A stretch of DNA of 64,000 nt from Roseibium aquae (GTDB lineage: Bacteria; Pseudomonadota; Alphaproteobacteria; Rhizobiales; Stappiaceae). Positions within the stretch are counted from its first letter, which is position 1. Every line of letters begins with the position of its first letter. Of the stretch, positions 34,387-43,964 are shown piece by piece. The notes below the pieces were generated by a model. The model ran no database searches. It was not told where the DNA came from and saw only the letters and a list, made by a program, of their open reading frames with translations. The stretch covers positions 186,001 to 250,000 of the forward strand of contig NZ_VXDC01000007.1 of NCBI RefSeq assembly GCF_008711285.1, written 5' to 3'. The translations under genes were made by a program, and so were the position numbers.

Positions 34387-35520
34387 TCAGAAAAGGTCCA
34401 GCTGCACCCCGCCCTTTTGAGGGGCGATGAACCGGTCCGTGTCGAGCTTTCGCCGCCTGAGGTTCAAGCCAAAGCGTTTGGCCGCCAGCGAGAAGCGTTT
34501 CGCGATCTGGTCGGCATAAGGGCCGCGTCCGCGCATCCGCTCGCCCCAGGCCGCGTCGTAGTCCTTCCCGCCCCGCATCGAACGGATGAGGCTCATCACA
34601 TGGCGGTAGCGGCCGGGCTCGTTGCGCGCCAGCCAATCCCGGAACAGCGGCGAGACCTCCCGCGGCAGGCGCAACAAGACGAAGCCTGCGCCTTCCGCCC
34701 CGTGCTCGGCGGCCGCCTCGAGCACCCTTTCGATCTCGCTATCGGTCAGGGCAGGAATGACCGGCGCCATCATCACGGAGGCCGGAATGCCGGCTTCGGC
34801 CAGATCCCGGACGGCGGAAAGGCGCTTGTGCGGCGCGGAGGCCCGCGGCTCCATCGCCCGGCAGAGCCGCCCGTTAAGCGTCGTGACCGACACGGCGACC
34901 TTGGCGAGGTTGCGTTCGGCCATGCGGGCCAGAATGTCCTTGTCCCGGGCGACGAGTGCCGATTTTGTGACAATGGCGACCGGGTGGTTGTAGGTGTCGA
35001 GGACCTCCAGGATCTCGCGCATCAGCACGTGGCGCCGTTCCAAAGGTTGATAGGGATCGGTGTTTGTGCCGATCGCAATGGGCCTGGGCACATAGCCCGG
35101 CCGCGCCAATTCGCGTTCCAGAAGCTCGGCCGCGTTCGGCTTGTAGAACAGCCGGGTCTCGAAATCGAGGCCGGGCGACAGGCCCATATACGCATGGCTT
35201 GGCCGCGCAAAACAGTAAACGCAGCCGTGCTCGCAGCCCCTGTAGGGATTGATCGACCGGTCGAAAGACAGGTCCGGCGAATCGTTCCGGGTGATGATGG
35301 TGCGCGCCCGTTCCGCCTGGACTTCCGTCTTCAGGGGCGGCAGGTCCTCCAAACTGTCCCACCCATCGTCGAAACTCTCCCGCTGGACCGGCTCGAACCG
35401 GCCAGTCGCATTGGTCGCCGCCCCGCGGCCGCGCCGTCTGTCGGGCGCAACCGCGCACCCGGTCAGGGGCGAGGACGGGTCAGCCGCCGGGGGCGTTGTC
35501 AGGGGTGGAACTGGGAGCAT
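34387..35520 (-). CDS. PA0069-family radical SAM protein
   Basis: The 377-residue protein has the cluster-binding C-X3-C-X2-C in PYRGCEHGCVYCFARPSH, the standard radical-SAM spacing. It also has the family blocks INPYRGCEHGC, GTNTDPYQPLE, ITKS-like VTKSALVARD and APVIPALTD. The family resembles spore photoproduct lyase/Rv2578c-type proteins; the reaction is unknown. The C-terminal part (GLNLRRRKLDTDRFIAP) is the usual ending. The N-terminal 40 residues are low complexity, so the true start may be later than 35520. It precedes rnhB, a pairing seen in Hyphomicrobiales. Confidence 0.9.
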   Translation of the reverse strand: MLPVPPLTTPPAADPSSPLTGCAVAPDRRRGRGAATNATGRFEPVQRESFDDGWDSLEDLPPLKTEVQAERARTIITRNDSPDLSFDRSINPYRGCEHGCVYCFARPSHAYMGLSPGLDFETRLFYKPNAAELLERELARPGYVPRPIAIGTNTDPYQPLERRHVLMREILEVLDTYNHPVAIVTKSALVARDKDILARMAERNLAKVAVSVTTLNGRLCRAMEPRASAPHKRLSAVRDLAEAGIPASVMMAPVIPALTDSEIERVLEAAAEHGAEGAGFVLLRLPREVSPLFRDWLARNEPGRYRHVMSLIRSMRGGKDYDAAWGERMRGRGPYADQIAKRFSLAAKRFGLNLRRRKLDTDRFIAPQKGGVQLDLF

Positions 35521-35629
35521 GGCACCGGTCTGGATCTTGATGAGAACATATCAAGAACATGATCGGGATTCGCGCCTAAAACAAGCCATAGTCTCGCACA
35601 TTGAAAAAAAACGTGCCAGAAAGAGGCTC

Positions 35630-36322
35630 ATGATTAGCGTGATTATTCCGACCAAGAACTCCGAAGCGGTCCTGGCCCAGGCGCTGGCATCGCTGGTGAC
35701 GGCGGCCGCCGAAGGGGTCGTGCGCGAGGTAATTGTCGTCGACGGCGGATCCACGGACCATTCCGAGCAGGTTGCCGACGCTGCCGGATGCACCTGGATC
35801 GCCCTCAAGGCCCCGCGCAGCATCCGCCTGGCGGAAGGCGCGAAGAATGCCCGGCGCGGCGAATGGTTGCTGTTTCTCCATCCCGGCACCTTGCTCGAAC
35901 AGGGATGGCACCATGAAGTGCAGGCGTTCATCGACCGCGCGTCCCGGTCGGCCCGGGGCGCCAACACGGTTGCGGCCTTCCGCCTTCGGCATGACGACTA
36001 CGGCCTGTTTGCCCGCATCTCGGAGATGGCGGCCATCGTGCGGTCGAACCTTCTGGGAATGCCCTATGGCAATCAGGGCCTTCTGATTTCCCGGTCGTTC
36101 TATGATTCGCTCGGCGGATACCGCCCCTTGCCCGATCTTGAGGACATGGACATGGCCAAGCGGATCGGCCGCGGGCGCATGGTGTTTCTCAATTCGGCCG
36201 CGGTCATGTCCGGACAGGCCGGGCAAGAGGACGGTTCGAGCGGTCTGCGGCAGTCATTCGCGCGCTTTTGCGTTGGCACCTTGCGTGTTCCGGCAAGTCT
36301 CGCGGTCCGGCTGAACGCTTGA
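35630..36322 (+). CDS. Family 2 glycosyltransferase
   Basis: The 230-residue GT-A-fold protein starts MISVIIPTKNSE. It has the nucleotide-binding VIVVDGGSTDHSEQVA and a DLED-type acidic motif (LPDLEDMDMAKRI), as in small GT2 enzymes that are often (and loosely) annotated as arsenosugar-type TIGR04283 transferases. No membrane helix is evident. The acceptor is unknown. I use the ATG at 35630 after AAGAGG; the open frame extends far upstream antisense to the radical SAM gene. It is convergent with moaB. Confidence 0.85.
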   Translation: MISVIIPTKNSEAVLAQALASLVTAAAEGVVREVIVVDGGSTDHSEQVADAAGCTWIALKAPRSIRLAEGAKNARRGEWLLFLHPGTLLEQGWHHEVQAFIDRASRSARGANTVAAFRLRHDDYGLFARISEMAAIVRSNLLGMPYGNQGLLISRSFYDSLGGYRPLPDLEDMDMAKRIGRGRMVFLNSAAVMSGQAGQEDGSSGLRQSFARFCVGTLRVPASLAVRLNA

Positions 36323-36388
36323 CAGCGCCGGAAGGGTCCGCACAGGGGCTACCGGTCCGGCCGGAAGCCTTTGACACCCCCAAAGACG

Positions 36389-36946
36389 TTACGCTTCGCG
36401 CAGCTTCCCCCGTTTCAGATGTTCGTCGAGCCGCGGCATGATCTCGACGAAATTGCAGGGCATGTGGCGGTAGTCGAGCTGCCATTTCAAGATGCCGTCC
36501 CAGGCGTCCTTGCAAGCGCCCGGAGATCCGGGAAGCACGAAGATATAGGTCGCCCCCGCCACCCCGCCGGTGGCGCGGGACTGGATGGTCGAAGTGCCGA
36601 TCTTGTCGTAGGACAGGCGGTGAAAGACTTCCGAAAATCCGTCCATCCTTTTCTCGAACAGCGGCTCCATCGCTTCCGGGGTCACGTCGCGCCCGGTAAA
36701 CCCGGTGCCGCCAGTGGAGATGATGACATCGACGCCCGGGTCGTCGATCCACATTCTGGCGGCGGCCTGGATCGCGGGAATGTCGTCCGTCACGATCTTG
36801 CGATCGGCGATCGTATGGCCGGCTTCCTCGATGCGCTTGACCAGCGTTCCGCCGGACCGGTCTTCGTCCAAAGACCGTGTGTCGGACACCGTAAGCACGG
36901 CAATGCTCAGGGGAATGAATGGACGGCTTTCATCGAGTCGGGACAT
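36389..36946 (-). CDS. moaB: Molybdenum cofactor biosynthesis protein B
   Basis: The 185-residue MoaB/Mog-fold protein participates in adenylylation or insertion steps of molybdopterin maturation. Characteristic blocks are LTVSDTRSLDEDRSGG, the signature VIISTGGTGFTGRDVTPEA and the AdoMet-independent nucleotide pocket VLPGSPGACKDAWDGIL. The ATG at 36946 follows AAGGAGA with ideal spacing; a GTG 5 codons earlier is less likely. Confidence 0.95.
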   Translation of the reverse strand: MSRLDESRPFIPLSIAVLTVSDTRSLDEDRSGGTLVKRIEEAGHTIADRKIVTDDIPAIQAAARMWIDDPGVDVIISTGGTGFTGRDVTPEAMEPLFEKRMDGFSEVFHRLSYDKIGTSTIQSRATGGVAGATYIFVLPGSPGACKDAWDGILKWQLDYRHMPCNFVEIMPRLDEHLKRGKLREA

Positions 36947-37199
36947 CGGGTTCTCCTTCACCGCCAGACATAAGCGATCCGCCGGACCACTTCCAGACCA
37001 TCAGCGCGAGAGGGTGCGGAGCCCCGTGTCCGGGCAAGGGGGATGGCATGGCCCAATCGTCCGGGTGTCGATGGGGCGCTGAGTTCAATTGCTCCGGCCA
37101 GCCAACAGCCCGGCCGGCGGGATGTCGATGTGTCCTTGCCCGGATCGTCACATCAAGGCACTAAGAAGAGGCGACGACAGCAAGGGAGCACGCGCACCG

Positions 37200-37862
37200 A
37201 TGGCATTGACGGATCATGTCGACATTTACTGCGAACGTCTGACACCGGCATTCTGGGCCGAGCCGGTCAATGCCGTGACCAATGCGGCCTTCCTGGTTGC
37301 GGCGGTGGCCGCCTATGGCCTGTGGCGGCGCCAGACCCCCGATGACCGCGCGGGACTTGCATTGATTGGCCTGGTGTTTCTCATCGGCATCGGCTCGTTC
37401 CTGTTTCACACCTTCGCCACCCGGTGGGCCGGGGCGGCCGATGTCATCCCGATCATGCTGTTCATCCTTTTCTATCTCTTGATGGCGTTGCGCCGGTTTC
37501 TCGAACTGCATTGGGTGATCTGCGTGTCCATCCTCATCGGCTTCTTCGTGCTTGGCCCCATGGTGGGTGAAATCTGGGTTCCGATTATCGGCGGCTCGGC
37601 CTCCTATCTGCCGGCGCTGCTGGCCATTTTTGTGGTCGGGGCGTTCTACCTGCCGAAAAACCGGCGGCTCGCCCTGTGGGTGCTGGCAAGCGGCGGCGTG
37701 TTCACGCTTTCGCTCACATTCCGCGCCCTCGACATGCCCATGTGCGATCAGATCAGCCTCGGAACCCATTTCCTGTGGCATATTCTGAACGCTGTGGTCC
37801 TGTTCTTGCTGCTGAGGGTTCTCATTTGGCAGCGGGCCGGTTACACGAGTGCAAAGACCTGA
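37200..37862 (+). CDS. Ceramidase-like integral membrane protein
   Basis: The 220-residue protein with about seven membrane helices resembles the alkaline ceramidase family (CREST superfamily). Conserved features are CERLTPAFWAEPVNAVTNAAF near the N-terminus, SFLFHTFATRWAGAADVIPI with the His/Asp pair, and a later GTHFLWHILNAVVLF supplying two more His for a zinc site. Activity on ceramides in this organism is not established; some bacterial members hydrolyse other lipid amides. I chose ATG 37200 because homologues start close to the HVDIYCE segment. Confidence 0.83.
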   Translation: MALTDHVDIYCERLTPAFWAEPVNAVTNAAFLVAAVAAYGLWRRQTPDDRAGLALIGLVFLIGIGSFLFHTFATRWAGAADVIPIMLFILFYLLMALRRFLELHWVICVSILIGFFVLGPMVGEIWVPIIGGSASYLPALLAIFVVGAFYLPKNRRLALWVLASGGVFTLSLTFRALDMPMCDQISLGTHFLWHILNAVVLFLLLRVLIWQRAGYTSAKT

Positions 37863-37909
37863 AAACAAAGAGCTTCGCCTGACCGCTCGGACGGGGGCGA
37901 TCGCAAGAC

Positions 37910-40255
37910 ATGGCAACACGAACGAGCAAGGCAGCGGACATGAGCGACCAGAAGGACAGTCGGAGCGATCTCACCGAGGCGGCCCTTTTCTTTCACCAGC
38001 ATCCGCGCCCTGGAAAGCTTGAGATCCAGCCGACCAAACCTCTGGGCAACCAGCGCGACCTCGCGCTCGCCTATTCGCCCGGTGTGGCGGCGCCGTGTCT
38101 GGCGATCGCGGACGATCCGTCCAAGGCAGCCGACTACACGAGCCGCGGCAACCTCGTGGGTGTCATCTCGAACGGAACGGCGGTCCTCGGGCTTGGCAAC
38201 ATCGGCCCGCTGGCCTCCAAGCCCGTGATGGAAGGCAAGGCCGTCCTGTTCAAGAAGTTCGCCGGGATCGACGTCTTCGACATTGAAGTCGACGAAACCG
38301 ATGTCGACAAGTTCGTGGATGCGGTCGCCGTTCTCGAGCCGACCTTTGGCGGCATCAATCTGGAAGACATCAAGGCCCCGGAATGCTTCATGATCGAAGC
38401 GGCGCTGCGCGACCGGATGAACATTCCGGTCTTTCACGACGACCAGCACGGCACGGCGATCATCGTCGGTGCGGCGGTGCGTAACGGTCTTGAACTGGCG
38501 GGCAAGGATCTGGCGAATGCCAAGATCGTCGCCTCCGGTGCCGGAGCCGCGGCTCTGGCCTGCCTGAACATGCTCGTTTCGCTCGGGGCCCGCCGGGAAA
38601 ACATCTGGGTCACCGACATCGAGGGGGTGGTGTATCAGGGCCGGGAAACCCTGATGGATCAGTGGAAGGCGGTTTTCGCGCAGGACACGGACAAGCGCAC
38701 GCTCGACGAGGTGATCGAGGGCGCCGATGTGTTCCTCGGTTTGTCGGCCGCTGGCGTTCTGAAGCCTGCCATGGTGAAGAAAATGGGTTCCGGGCCGTTG
38801 ATCCTGGCGCTTGCGAACCCGAACCCGGAAATCATGCCCGAAGAAGCCCGGGCGGCGCGGGATGACGTTGTCATGTGTACCGGCCGGTCGGACTATCCCA
38901 ACCAGGTCAACAATGTCCTGTGCTTTCCCTATATCTTCCGCGGCGCGCTCGATGTCGGAGCGACGACGATCAACGAGGAGATGAAGCGGGCGGCCGTCGA
39001 GGCCATTGCCGGTCTGGCGCGCGAAGAGCCGTCCGATGTCGCCGCCCGGGCCTATGGCGGCAAGACCGAGACTTTCGGTCCGAACTATCTCATCCCCTCT
39101 CCGTTCGACCAGCGGCTGATCCTGCGCATCGCGCCGGCTGTCGCCAGGGCCGCGATGGAAACCGGTGTCGCGACCCGGCCCATCGAGGATTTCAGCGCCT
39201 ATCTCGATCGGTTGAACCGGTTCGTCTTCCGCTCCGGCCTGATCATGAAGCCGATCATTCAGGCGGCAAGCCAGGCACCGAAGCGGATCATCTATGCGGA
39301 AGGCGAGGACGAGCGGGTGCTCCGCGCGGCCCAGGTCCTGATCGAAGACCGCATCGCAACGCCCATTCTGGTCGGGCGTCCGGATGTTCTGTCGCAGCGC
39401 TGCGAGCGGTTCGGGCTGAAGATCCGCCCCGACACCGATTTCGAGTTCATCAACCCGCAGGACGACCCCCGCTACCGCGCCTATGTGGACGAGTATCTGG
39501 AATGCGTCGGCCGCAAAGGCGTGCCGCCGGGTGCCGCCCGCACGATGGTCCGCACCAACACGACGATCATTTCCGCGCTGGCGCTCCGGCGCGGGGACGC
39601 CGACGCGCTGATCTGCGGCTTGGAAGGCCGTTTCACCAAGCATCTGCGGGATATCCGGCAGGTGATCGGCGTGTGCGGGAGCGCACGCGATCTGTCAGCC
39701 ATGTCCTTGCTCATCAACAGCCAGGGGGCGTTGTTTCTCTCCGACACTTTCGTTACGGAAGACCCGACTGCGGATGAAATCTCCGAAATGGCGGTGCTGG
39801 CGGCCGAGGAAATCCGGCGTTTCGGGATCGAACCGAAGATCGCGCTCCTGTCCATGTCCAATTTCGGGTCCCGCGACACGCCCTCGTCCCGCAAGATGCG
39901 CGAGGCACTCGAACTGATCTGGGCACGCTATCCCGAGCTTGAGGTGGACGGCGAGATGCACGGCGACAGCGCGCTTTCGCAGGCTCTGCGCGAGCGGGTG
40001 ATGCCGGACAGCAAACTGAAGGGGGAGGCCAACCTCCTGCTGTTCCCGAACCTGGATGCAGCGAATATCGCCCACAATTTGCTGAAGGTTGCGACCAACG
40101 CGCTGCATGTCGGGCCGATCCTGCTGGGGACGGCGAAGCCTGCCCACATCCTCACCCCGTCCGTCACCTCGCGAGGGGTGGTGAACATGTCGGCTCTGGC
40201 CTGTGTCGAGGCGCAGACCCGGTCGCAGGCGGGTGAGGCCGTGCCGGGAGACTGA
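37910..40255 (+). CDS. maeB: NADP-dependent malic enzyme with phosphotransacetylase-like domain
   Basis: The 781-residue fusion has a malic N-terminal and NAD-binding part (about 1-430) and a PTA_PTB-like C-terminal half (about 450-770). The malic part shows [43 protein letters not shown] and [10 protein letters not shown]. This is the MaeB layout, decarboxylating malate to pyruvate; the PTA domain is regulatory and lacks demonstrated activity in homologues. The ATG at 37910 has a second in-frame ATG 10 codons later ([10 protein letters not shown]), which could be the real start. It is followed at 4 nt by the chorismate mutase gene. Confidence 0.96.
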   Translation: MATRTSKAADMSDQKDSRSDLTEAALFFHQHPRPGKLEIQPTKPLGNQRDLALAYSPGVAAPCLAIADDPSKAADYTSRGNLVGVISNGTAVLGLGNIGPLASKPVMEGKAVLFKKFAGIDVFDIEVDETDVDKFVDAVAVLEPTFGGINLEDIKAPECFMIEAALRDRMNIPVFHDDQHGTAIIVGAAVRNGLELAGKDLANAKIVASGAGAAALACLNMLVSLGARRENIWVTDIEGVVYQGRETLMDQWKAVFAQDTDKRTLDEVIEGADVFLGLSAAGVLKPAMVKKMGSGPLILALANPNPEIMPEEARAARDDVVMCTGRSDYPNQVNNVLCFPYIFRGALDVGATTINEEMKRAAVEAIAGLAREEPSDVAARAYGGKTETFGPNYLIPSPFDQRLILRIAPAVARAAMETGVATRPIEDFSAYLDRLNRFVFRSGLIMKPIIQAASQAPKRIIYAEGEDERVLRAAQVLIEDRIATPILVGRPDVLSQRCERFGLKIRPDTDFEFINPQDDPRYRAYVDEYLECVGRKGVPPGAARTMVRTNTTIISALALRRGDADALICGLEGRFTKHLRDIRQVIGVCGSARDLSAMSLLINSQGALFLSDTFVTEDPTADEISEMAVLAAEEIRRFGIEPKIALLSMSNFGSRDTPSSRKMREALELIWARYPELEVDGEMHGDSALSQALRERVMPDSKLKGEANLLLFPNLDAANIAHNLLKVATNALHVGPILLGTAKPAHILTPSVTSRGVVNMSALACVEAQTRSQAGEAVPGD

Positions 40256-40258
40256 AAC

Positions 40259-40576
40259 ATGGAGCGTTCGAAACCGCCGTCTAGTTGTCACTCCAAGGAG
40301 GACATTCGCGGCGAAATCGACCGTCTGGACCTGGTGATCCTGAAGCTGTTCGCCGAGCGGCAGGGCTATGTCCGCCGCATGGCGGAACTGAAGCAGCATC
40401 CCTCAGAAGCCTTCGATCCGGAGCGGATCGAAACCATGCTGAGCGCGCTGCGCACCCGCGCGGCGGAGCTCGGCTTCGAACCCGAGCAGACCGACAGGAT
40501 CTGGCGGGCGGTGATCGACTGGAACGTTGCCTACGAGGAGCGCACCATCGCCGCGCGTCTCGGCGGCGGATCTTGA
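40259..40576 (+). CDS. Chorismate mutase (AroQ class)
   Basis: The 105-residue all-helical protein has the AroQ pattern. DIRGEIDRLDLVILKLFAERQGYVRRMAELK supplies the N-terminal Arg and the central Arg/Lys of the active site. FDPERIETMLSALRTRAAELGF with the following DRIWRAVIDW completes the helical core. It converts chorismate to prephenate for Phe and Tyr synthesis. The order malic enzyme then chorismate mutase, 3 nt apart, suggests co-transcription. No signal peptide, so cytosolic. Confidence 0.88.
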   Translation: MERSKPPSSCHSKEDIRGEIDRLDLVILKLFAERQGYVRRMAELKQHPSEAFDPERIETMLSALRTRAAELGFEPEQTDRIWRAVIDWNVAYEERTIAARLGGGS

Positions 40577-40692
40577 CCTGGCACGCGGCAGAGCCGGCAG
40601 GCTGTAAAAAAAGCGAATGGCTTCTGGTCTTGCCCGGTTTTGCCCTTATGTCATGGACAGTCTTCTGTGCCCGGAACATGAGGTGCCCTGAC

Positions 40693-41808
40693 ATGTCGAA
40701 GTTGCGTTCAATCCTGCCCCTGGTCGCCGCGCTGGCTCTTGGTTTTCCCGCCGCCGCCAACGCGCAGGCGGACCTTGCCATTGAAACGGTCACGGACGGC
40801 CTGTCTTCGCCATGGGCGGTCGCGTTTCTTCCGGACGGGGGCTTCCTGGTCACCGAGCGCGATGGCACGCTGAAGCATGTGACCGCCGATGGGCGCCAGA
40901 CCCCGGTCGCCGGTGTCCCGGAGGTTTTCGCCCAGGGTCAGGGGGGGCTACTGGATGTTGCGATTGCTCCCGATTTCGCAAGCACCCGCGAGGTCTATCT
41001 GAGCTTTTCGGAAGGATCGCCGGAAGGGGCCGGCACCTCCGTTTTCCGGGGCACGCTTGTTGCGGACGGCGGCGGTTTTGCCCTGCGCGACGGCGAAACG
41101 GTCTTCTCCGGCAACAATCGCGGTTTTGGCGGCCGTCATTTCGGCTCGCGGCTTGCCTTTGCTCCCGACGGCACCTTGTTTGTCACGACCGGAGACAGGG
41201 GCGACCGCCCAAGCGCGCAGGACACGTCCAATCATGCCGGCTCGGTCTTGCGGATCAACCGCGACGGGTCAGTGCCTTCCGACAATCCGTTCGTCGGGCG
41301 CAGCGGCTATCTGCCCGAATTGTGGTCCATCGGCCACCGCAACGTCCAAAGCGCGGCCATTCATCCCGGGACCGGCAATTTGTGGACCGTCGAACACGGG
41401 GCGAGGGGAGGCGACGAGGTGAACCGGCCGGAAGCGGGCAGGAACTATGGCTGGCCCGTCATTTCCTACGGACGGCACTACTCCGGCGGCACGATCGGCG
41501 AGGGAACATCCATGGCGGGCATGGAACAACCCGTCCACTACTGGGATCCGTCCATAGCGCCGTCCGGGATGGCGTTCGTCACGAGCCCGCTTTTCCCGCA
41601 ATGGCAAGGCTCTCTGCTGGTCGGCGCCCTTGCCGGTCAGCATCTTGCCCGTCTTGACCTTGATGGCACGACGGTCGCCGGAGAGGAAAAACTGCTCGCC
41701 GCCCTTGGCGAGCGGATCCGGGACGTCCGGCAGGGGCCCGACGGCGCCATTTATGTGCTGACCGATAGCGGTGACGGGCGGCTCTTGCGCCTCACGCCCG
41801 GCACGTGA
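40693..41808 (+). CDS. PQQ-dependent sugar dehydrogenase-like secreted protein
   Basis: The protein of about 371 residues has a signal peptide (LVAALALGFPAAANA) and a six-bladed beta-propeller of the soluble glucose/sorbosone dehydrogenase (YliI/Asd-like) family. Typical blocks are LSSPWAVAFLPDG, LVTERDGTL, GGLLDVAIAPDFA, SIGHRNVQS, WTVEHGARGGDEVN and APSGMAFVTSPLFPQW. PQQ and calcium binding are expected for the family, but the sugar substrate is not. No pqq genes are in the window. Start ATG 40693; an in-frame ATG 5 codons earlier is possible. Confidence 0.9.
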   Translation: MSKLRSILPLVAALALGFPAAANAQADLAIETVTDGLSSPWAVAFLPDGGFLVTERDGTLKHVTADGRQTPVAGVPEVFAQGQGGLLDVAIAPDFASTREVYLSFSEGSPEGAGTSVFRGTLVADGGGFALRDGETVFSGNNRGFGGRHFGSRLAFAPDGTLFVTTGDRGDRPSAQDTSNHAGSVLRINRDGSVPSDNPFVGRSGYLPELWSIGHRNVQSAAIHPGTGNLWTVEHGARGGDEVNRPEAGRNYGWPVISYGRHYSGGTIGEGTSMAGMEQPVHYWDPSIAPSGMAFVTSPLFPQWQGSLLVGALAGQHLARLDLDGTTVAGEEKLLAALGERIRDVRQGPDGAIYVLTDSGDGRLLRLTPGT

Positions 41809-42146
41809 GGCGCATGCATTCGCCCCTTGGGCGATGAATTTCCTTGACTTTGCGACGGGAAGCGCCGATACGGCTCCTTGTGGCTGATCGGTGCGTGAAC
41901 GATGAGTGTCCCTCCCGCGATTGGCTTTGCCATCGGCGGACGCACAGCCGATAAGCGGGACATGAACGTCCCGAAGCTCACATTCCAGTTCCCAATTCAC
42001 GCGGGGTTCTGACGGAAGACCGATGGTTTCAGCTCCGGCTGAAGTCCCGCGTCTTCCGCATCCTCCAACTTCACCCGTTTGCCGCCGCGCAAGCGGTCGT
42101 CGAGCCGTCCGGCTTTCCTGGATCCGGCTTGAGCAAAGGAACACAC
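41809..42146. other. Intergenic region with long putative 5' leader of the DEAD-box gene
   Basis: About 340 bp without a credible gene. A promoter-like TTGACT (41844-41849), 17 nt, GATACG (41867-41872) would give a leader of about 270 nt for the helicase mRNA. ATTCGCCC and GGGCGATGAAT (about 41819-41839) can form a hairpin just before it and may end the sugar dehydrogenase transcript. I see no leader ORF of note. Confidence 0.45.
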
Positions 42147-43460
42147 TTGACCGATTTTCAGACGCTTGGCCTGTCAGACACCCTGTTGAAGGCCATTGCC
42201 GCAACCGGCTATCAAACGCCGACCCCCATTCAACGCGATGCCATTCCCCATATCTTGCGCGGCGAGGATCTCCTCGGCCTTGCGCAGACTGGCACCGGGA
42301 AAACGGCCGCCTTCGGTTTGCCGCTGTGCCAACGGCTGCTTGAGGAAGACACCCGGCCGGTCGCCAAGGGCGCCCGCGCGCTCGTCCTCGCGCCAACCCG
42401 CGAACTGGTGAAACAGATCGCCGACAATCTGATTTCCTTCATCAAGGGATCTCCGCTCCGCGTCACCACCGTGGTTGGCGGTGTTTCCATCAACCCGCAA
42501 ATCAAGCGGATGGCCCGGGGCGCCGATATTCTGGTGGCGACCCCAGGCCGGCTGCTGGATCTGGTCGACCGCAATGCCGTCCAGCTCGACGCTGCGTCAT
42601 ACCTGGTGCTCGACGAAGCCGACCAGATGCTGGACCTCGGCTTTATCCACGCGCTACGGCGTATCGCGAAACTCGTCTCCAAGGATCGCCAGACCCTTCT
42701 GTTTTCCGCGACGATGCCAAAGCAGATCGAGGAATTGGGGCGCTCCTACCTGACGGATCCCGTCCGGGTCGAGGTCGCGCCCGCAGGCCGGACCGCCGAC
42801 AAGATCGCGCAATCGGTCCATTTCATGGACCAAAAGGCCAAGACGGACTTTTTGACGGATCTCATGTGCAAACGGCCGGGCGACACGGCGCTGGTGTTCT
42901 GCCGCACCAAACACGGCGCCGAGCGGTTGATGAAAAAGCTGGTCGCCGCCGGGATTTCCGCGGGTTCGATCCATGGAAACAAAAGCCAGAATCAGCGCGA
43001 CCGGGCGATCAAGGGATTGCGCGAAGGCACGATCAAGGTTCTGGTCGCCACGGATGTGGCCGCACGCGGGATCGATATCCCCGGTGTCAGCCATGTCTAC
43101 AATTTCGAGCTTCCCGAGGTCGCGGAAGCCTATGTTCACCGGATCGGGCGGACCGCGCGGGCCGGTGCCGAGGGGGATGCCGTGGCGCTGTGCGCGCCCG
43201 AGGAGATCGGGCTGCTGCGCCAGGTCGAGAAACTCACCGGGATTGCGATCGAAGTTGCAAGTGGCGAGGTCCCTTCGATGAGCCAGGCGGAATCGCCGGG
43301 CCGCGGGCGGAAACAAGCCAAACCGCGCCGCTCGTCCAACGGGCCGCGGCCGCAATCGAAACCTCAGTTTCAAGGCAAGGAAAAGGCGACGGGCAATGGT
43401 CCGGACGCGGGCCGGCGGCCGAACCGGAAACGCTCGTCGGGCGCATACCGGGCTGCGTAG
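42147..43460 (+). CDS. DEAD-box ATP-dependent RNA helicase (RhlE-like)
   Basis: The 437-residue helicase has the full motif set: Q-motif GYQTPTPIQ, Walker A AQTGTGKT, DEAD in VLDEADQMLD, SAT in LFSATMP, and HRIGRTARAG. A basic Ser/Arg/Pro-rich tail (about 375-437) typical of RhlE-type proteins follows. These proteins remodel rRNA and mRNA, often under cold stress. I choose a TTG start at 42147, 7 nt after AAAGGA and immediately before TDFQTLGLSD, where homologues begin; a TTG 6 codons upstream is less well placed. Confidence 0.93.
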   Translation: MTDFQTLGLSDTLLKAIAATGYQTPTPIQRDAIPHILRGEDLLGLAQTGTGKTAAFGLPLCQRLLEEDTRPVAKGARALVLAPTRELVKQIADNLISFIKGSPLRVTTVVGGVSINPQIKRMARGADILVATPGRLLDLVDRNAVQLDAASYLVLDEADQMLDLGFIHALRRIAKLVSKDRQTLLFSATMPKQIEELGRSYLTDPVRVEVAPAGRTADKIAQSVHFMDQKAKTDFLTDLMCKRPGDTALVFCRTKHGAERLMKKLVAAGISAGSIHGNKSQNQRDRAIKGLREGTIKVLVATDVAARGIDIPGVSHVYNFELPEVAEAYVHRIGRTARAGAEGDAVALCAPEEIGLLRQVEKLTGIAIEVASGEVPSMSQAESPGRGRKQAKPRRSSNGPRPQSKPQFQGKEKATGNGPDAGRRPNRKRSSGAYRAA

Positions 43461-43873
43461 TCCAATCGACCGGAGTTTGGAACCCGCGAACGCGCGGGTT
43501 CGGCTCGGGCTGGACAGGGCTTTGTGACATTTTTTGAAAATCGTTATGGACGCTCGCAAATAACGCTTGCGCAGGCCTTACCTGTAGGTTAAGGCTCCTG
43601 CCTGGAAGTCAAAGCGCTTTGAATGCTTTCGAAAGCGCTTTCATTTTGGGTCTCGGGCCCAAACCTGCGTGGGAAGACCACCGTGCCTGCGGGACGGGGT
43701 TGCTCGCGCCTTTTAATGACTTTGGGAATTGGCTTGTGGTAGCGGGCGAGAAGAGCGCGCGACGCTTCGGCTTCACTGTGGCCGGGGCGAAGAGAAACCG
43801 TACCTTCGTGACAACCGCGCCCGGCGCAACAACCTGATGGGGTGGCACCGGAGATCTCCATCGACCACAAGAG
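43461..43873. other. Hairpin-dense intergenic segment
   Basis: About 410 bp after the helicase gene with several palindromes but no convincing gene. GAACCCGCG/CGCGGGTTC (43480-43501) may act as the helicase terminator. GCCTTACCT/AGGTTAAGGC lies near 43575-43595, and nested palindromes at 43610-43642 are listed separately. Short open frames on both strands here give arginine-rich or repetitive translations and were rejected. Confidence 0.5.
43610..43642. repeat. Nested palindromes with GCGC/TCGA centres
   Basis: CAAAGCGCTTTG (43610-43621), GCTTTCGAAAGC (43625-43636) and GAAAGCGCTTTC (43631-43642) are three perfect 12-bp palindromes, the last two overlapping. The GAAAGCGCTTTC type resembles LacI-family operators. 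No LacI-family gene or matching promoter is near, so this may instead be a structural or repetitive element. Confidence 0.7.
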
Positions 43874-43905
43874 AACAGCCCCGGAACGATGTTCCGGGGC
43901 TGTTT
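43874..43905 (-). terminator. Strong hairpin downstream of ETF-QO
   Basis: ACAGCCCCGGAAC and GTTCCGGGGCTGT pair perfectly around a GAT loop. It lies 60 nt past the ETF-QO stop on the minus strand, with TTCTCTT following on that strand and TTTGTTGTT on the other. It is probably a bidirectional terminator. Confidence 0.8.
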
Positions 43906-43964
43906 GTTGTTGCGCAAAACGGGTGCCGGACCTGAAGGCCCGAAAGCTCTTCTCCGGCGGTGTC

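Noticed and set aside
37841-39643. 600-codon open frame antisense to maeB
   Set aside because: The maeB malic and PTA motifs are all on the plus strand. The antisense frame follows from high third-position GC.
43610-43642. Functional LacI-family operator
   Set aside because: The palindrome type fits, but no regulator or target promoter is adjacent, so it is reported only as a palindromic repeat.
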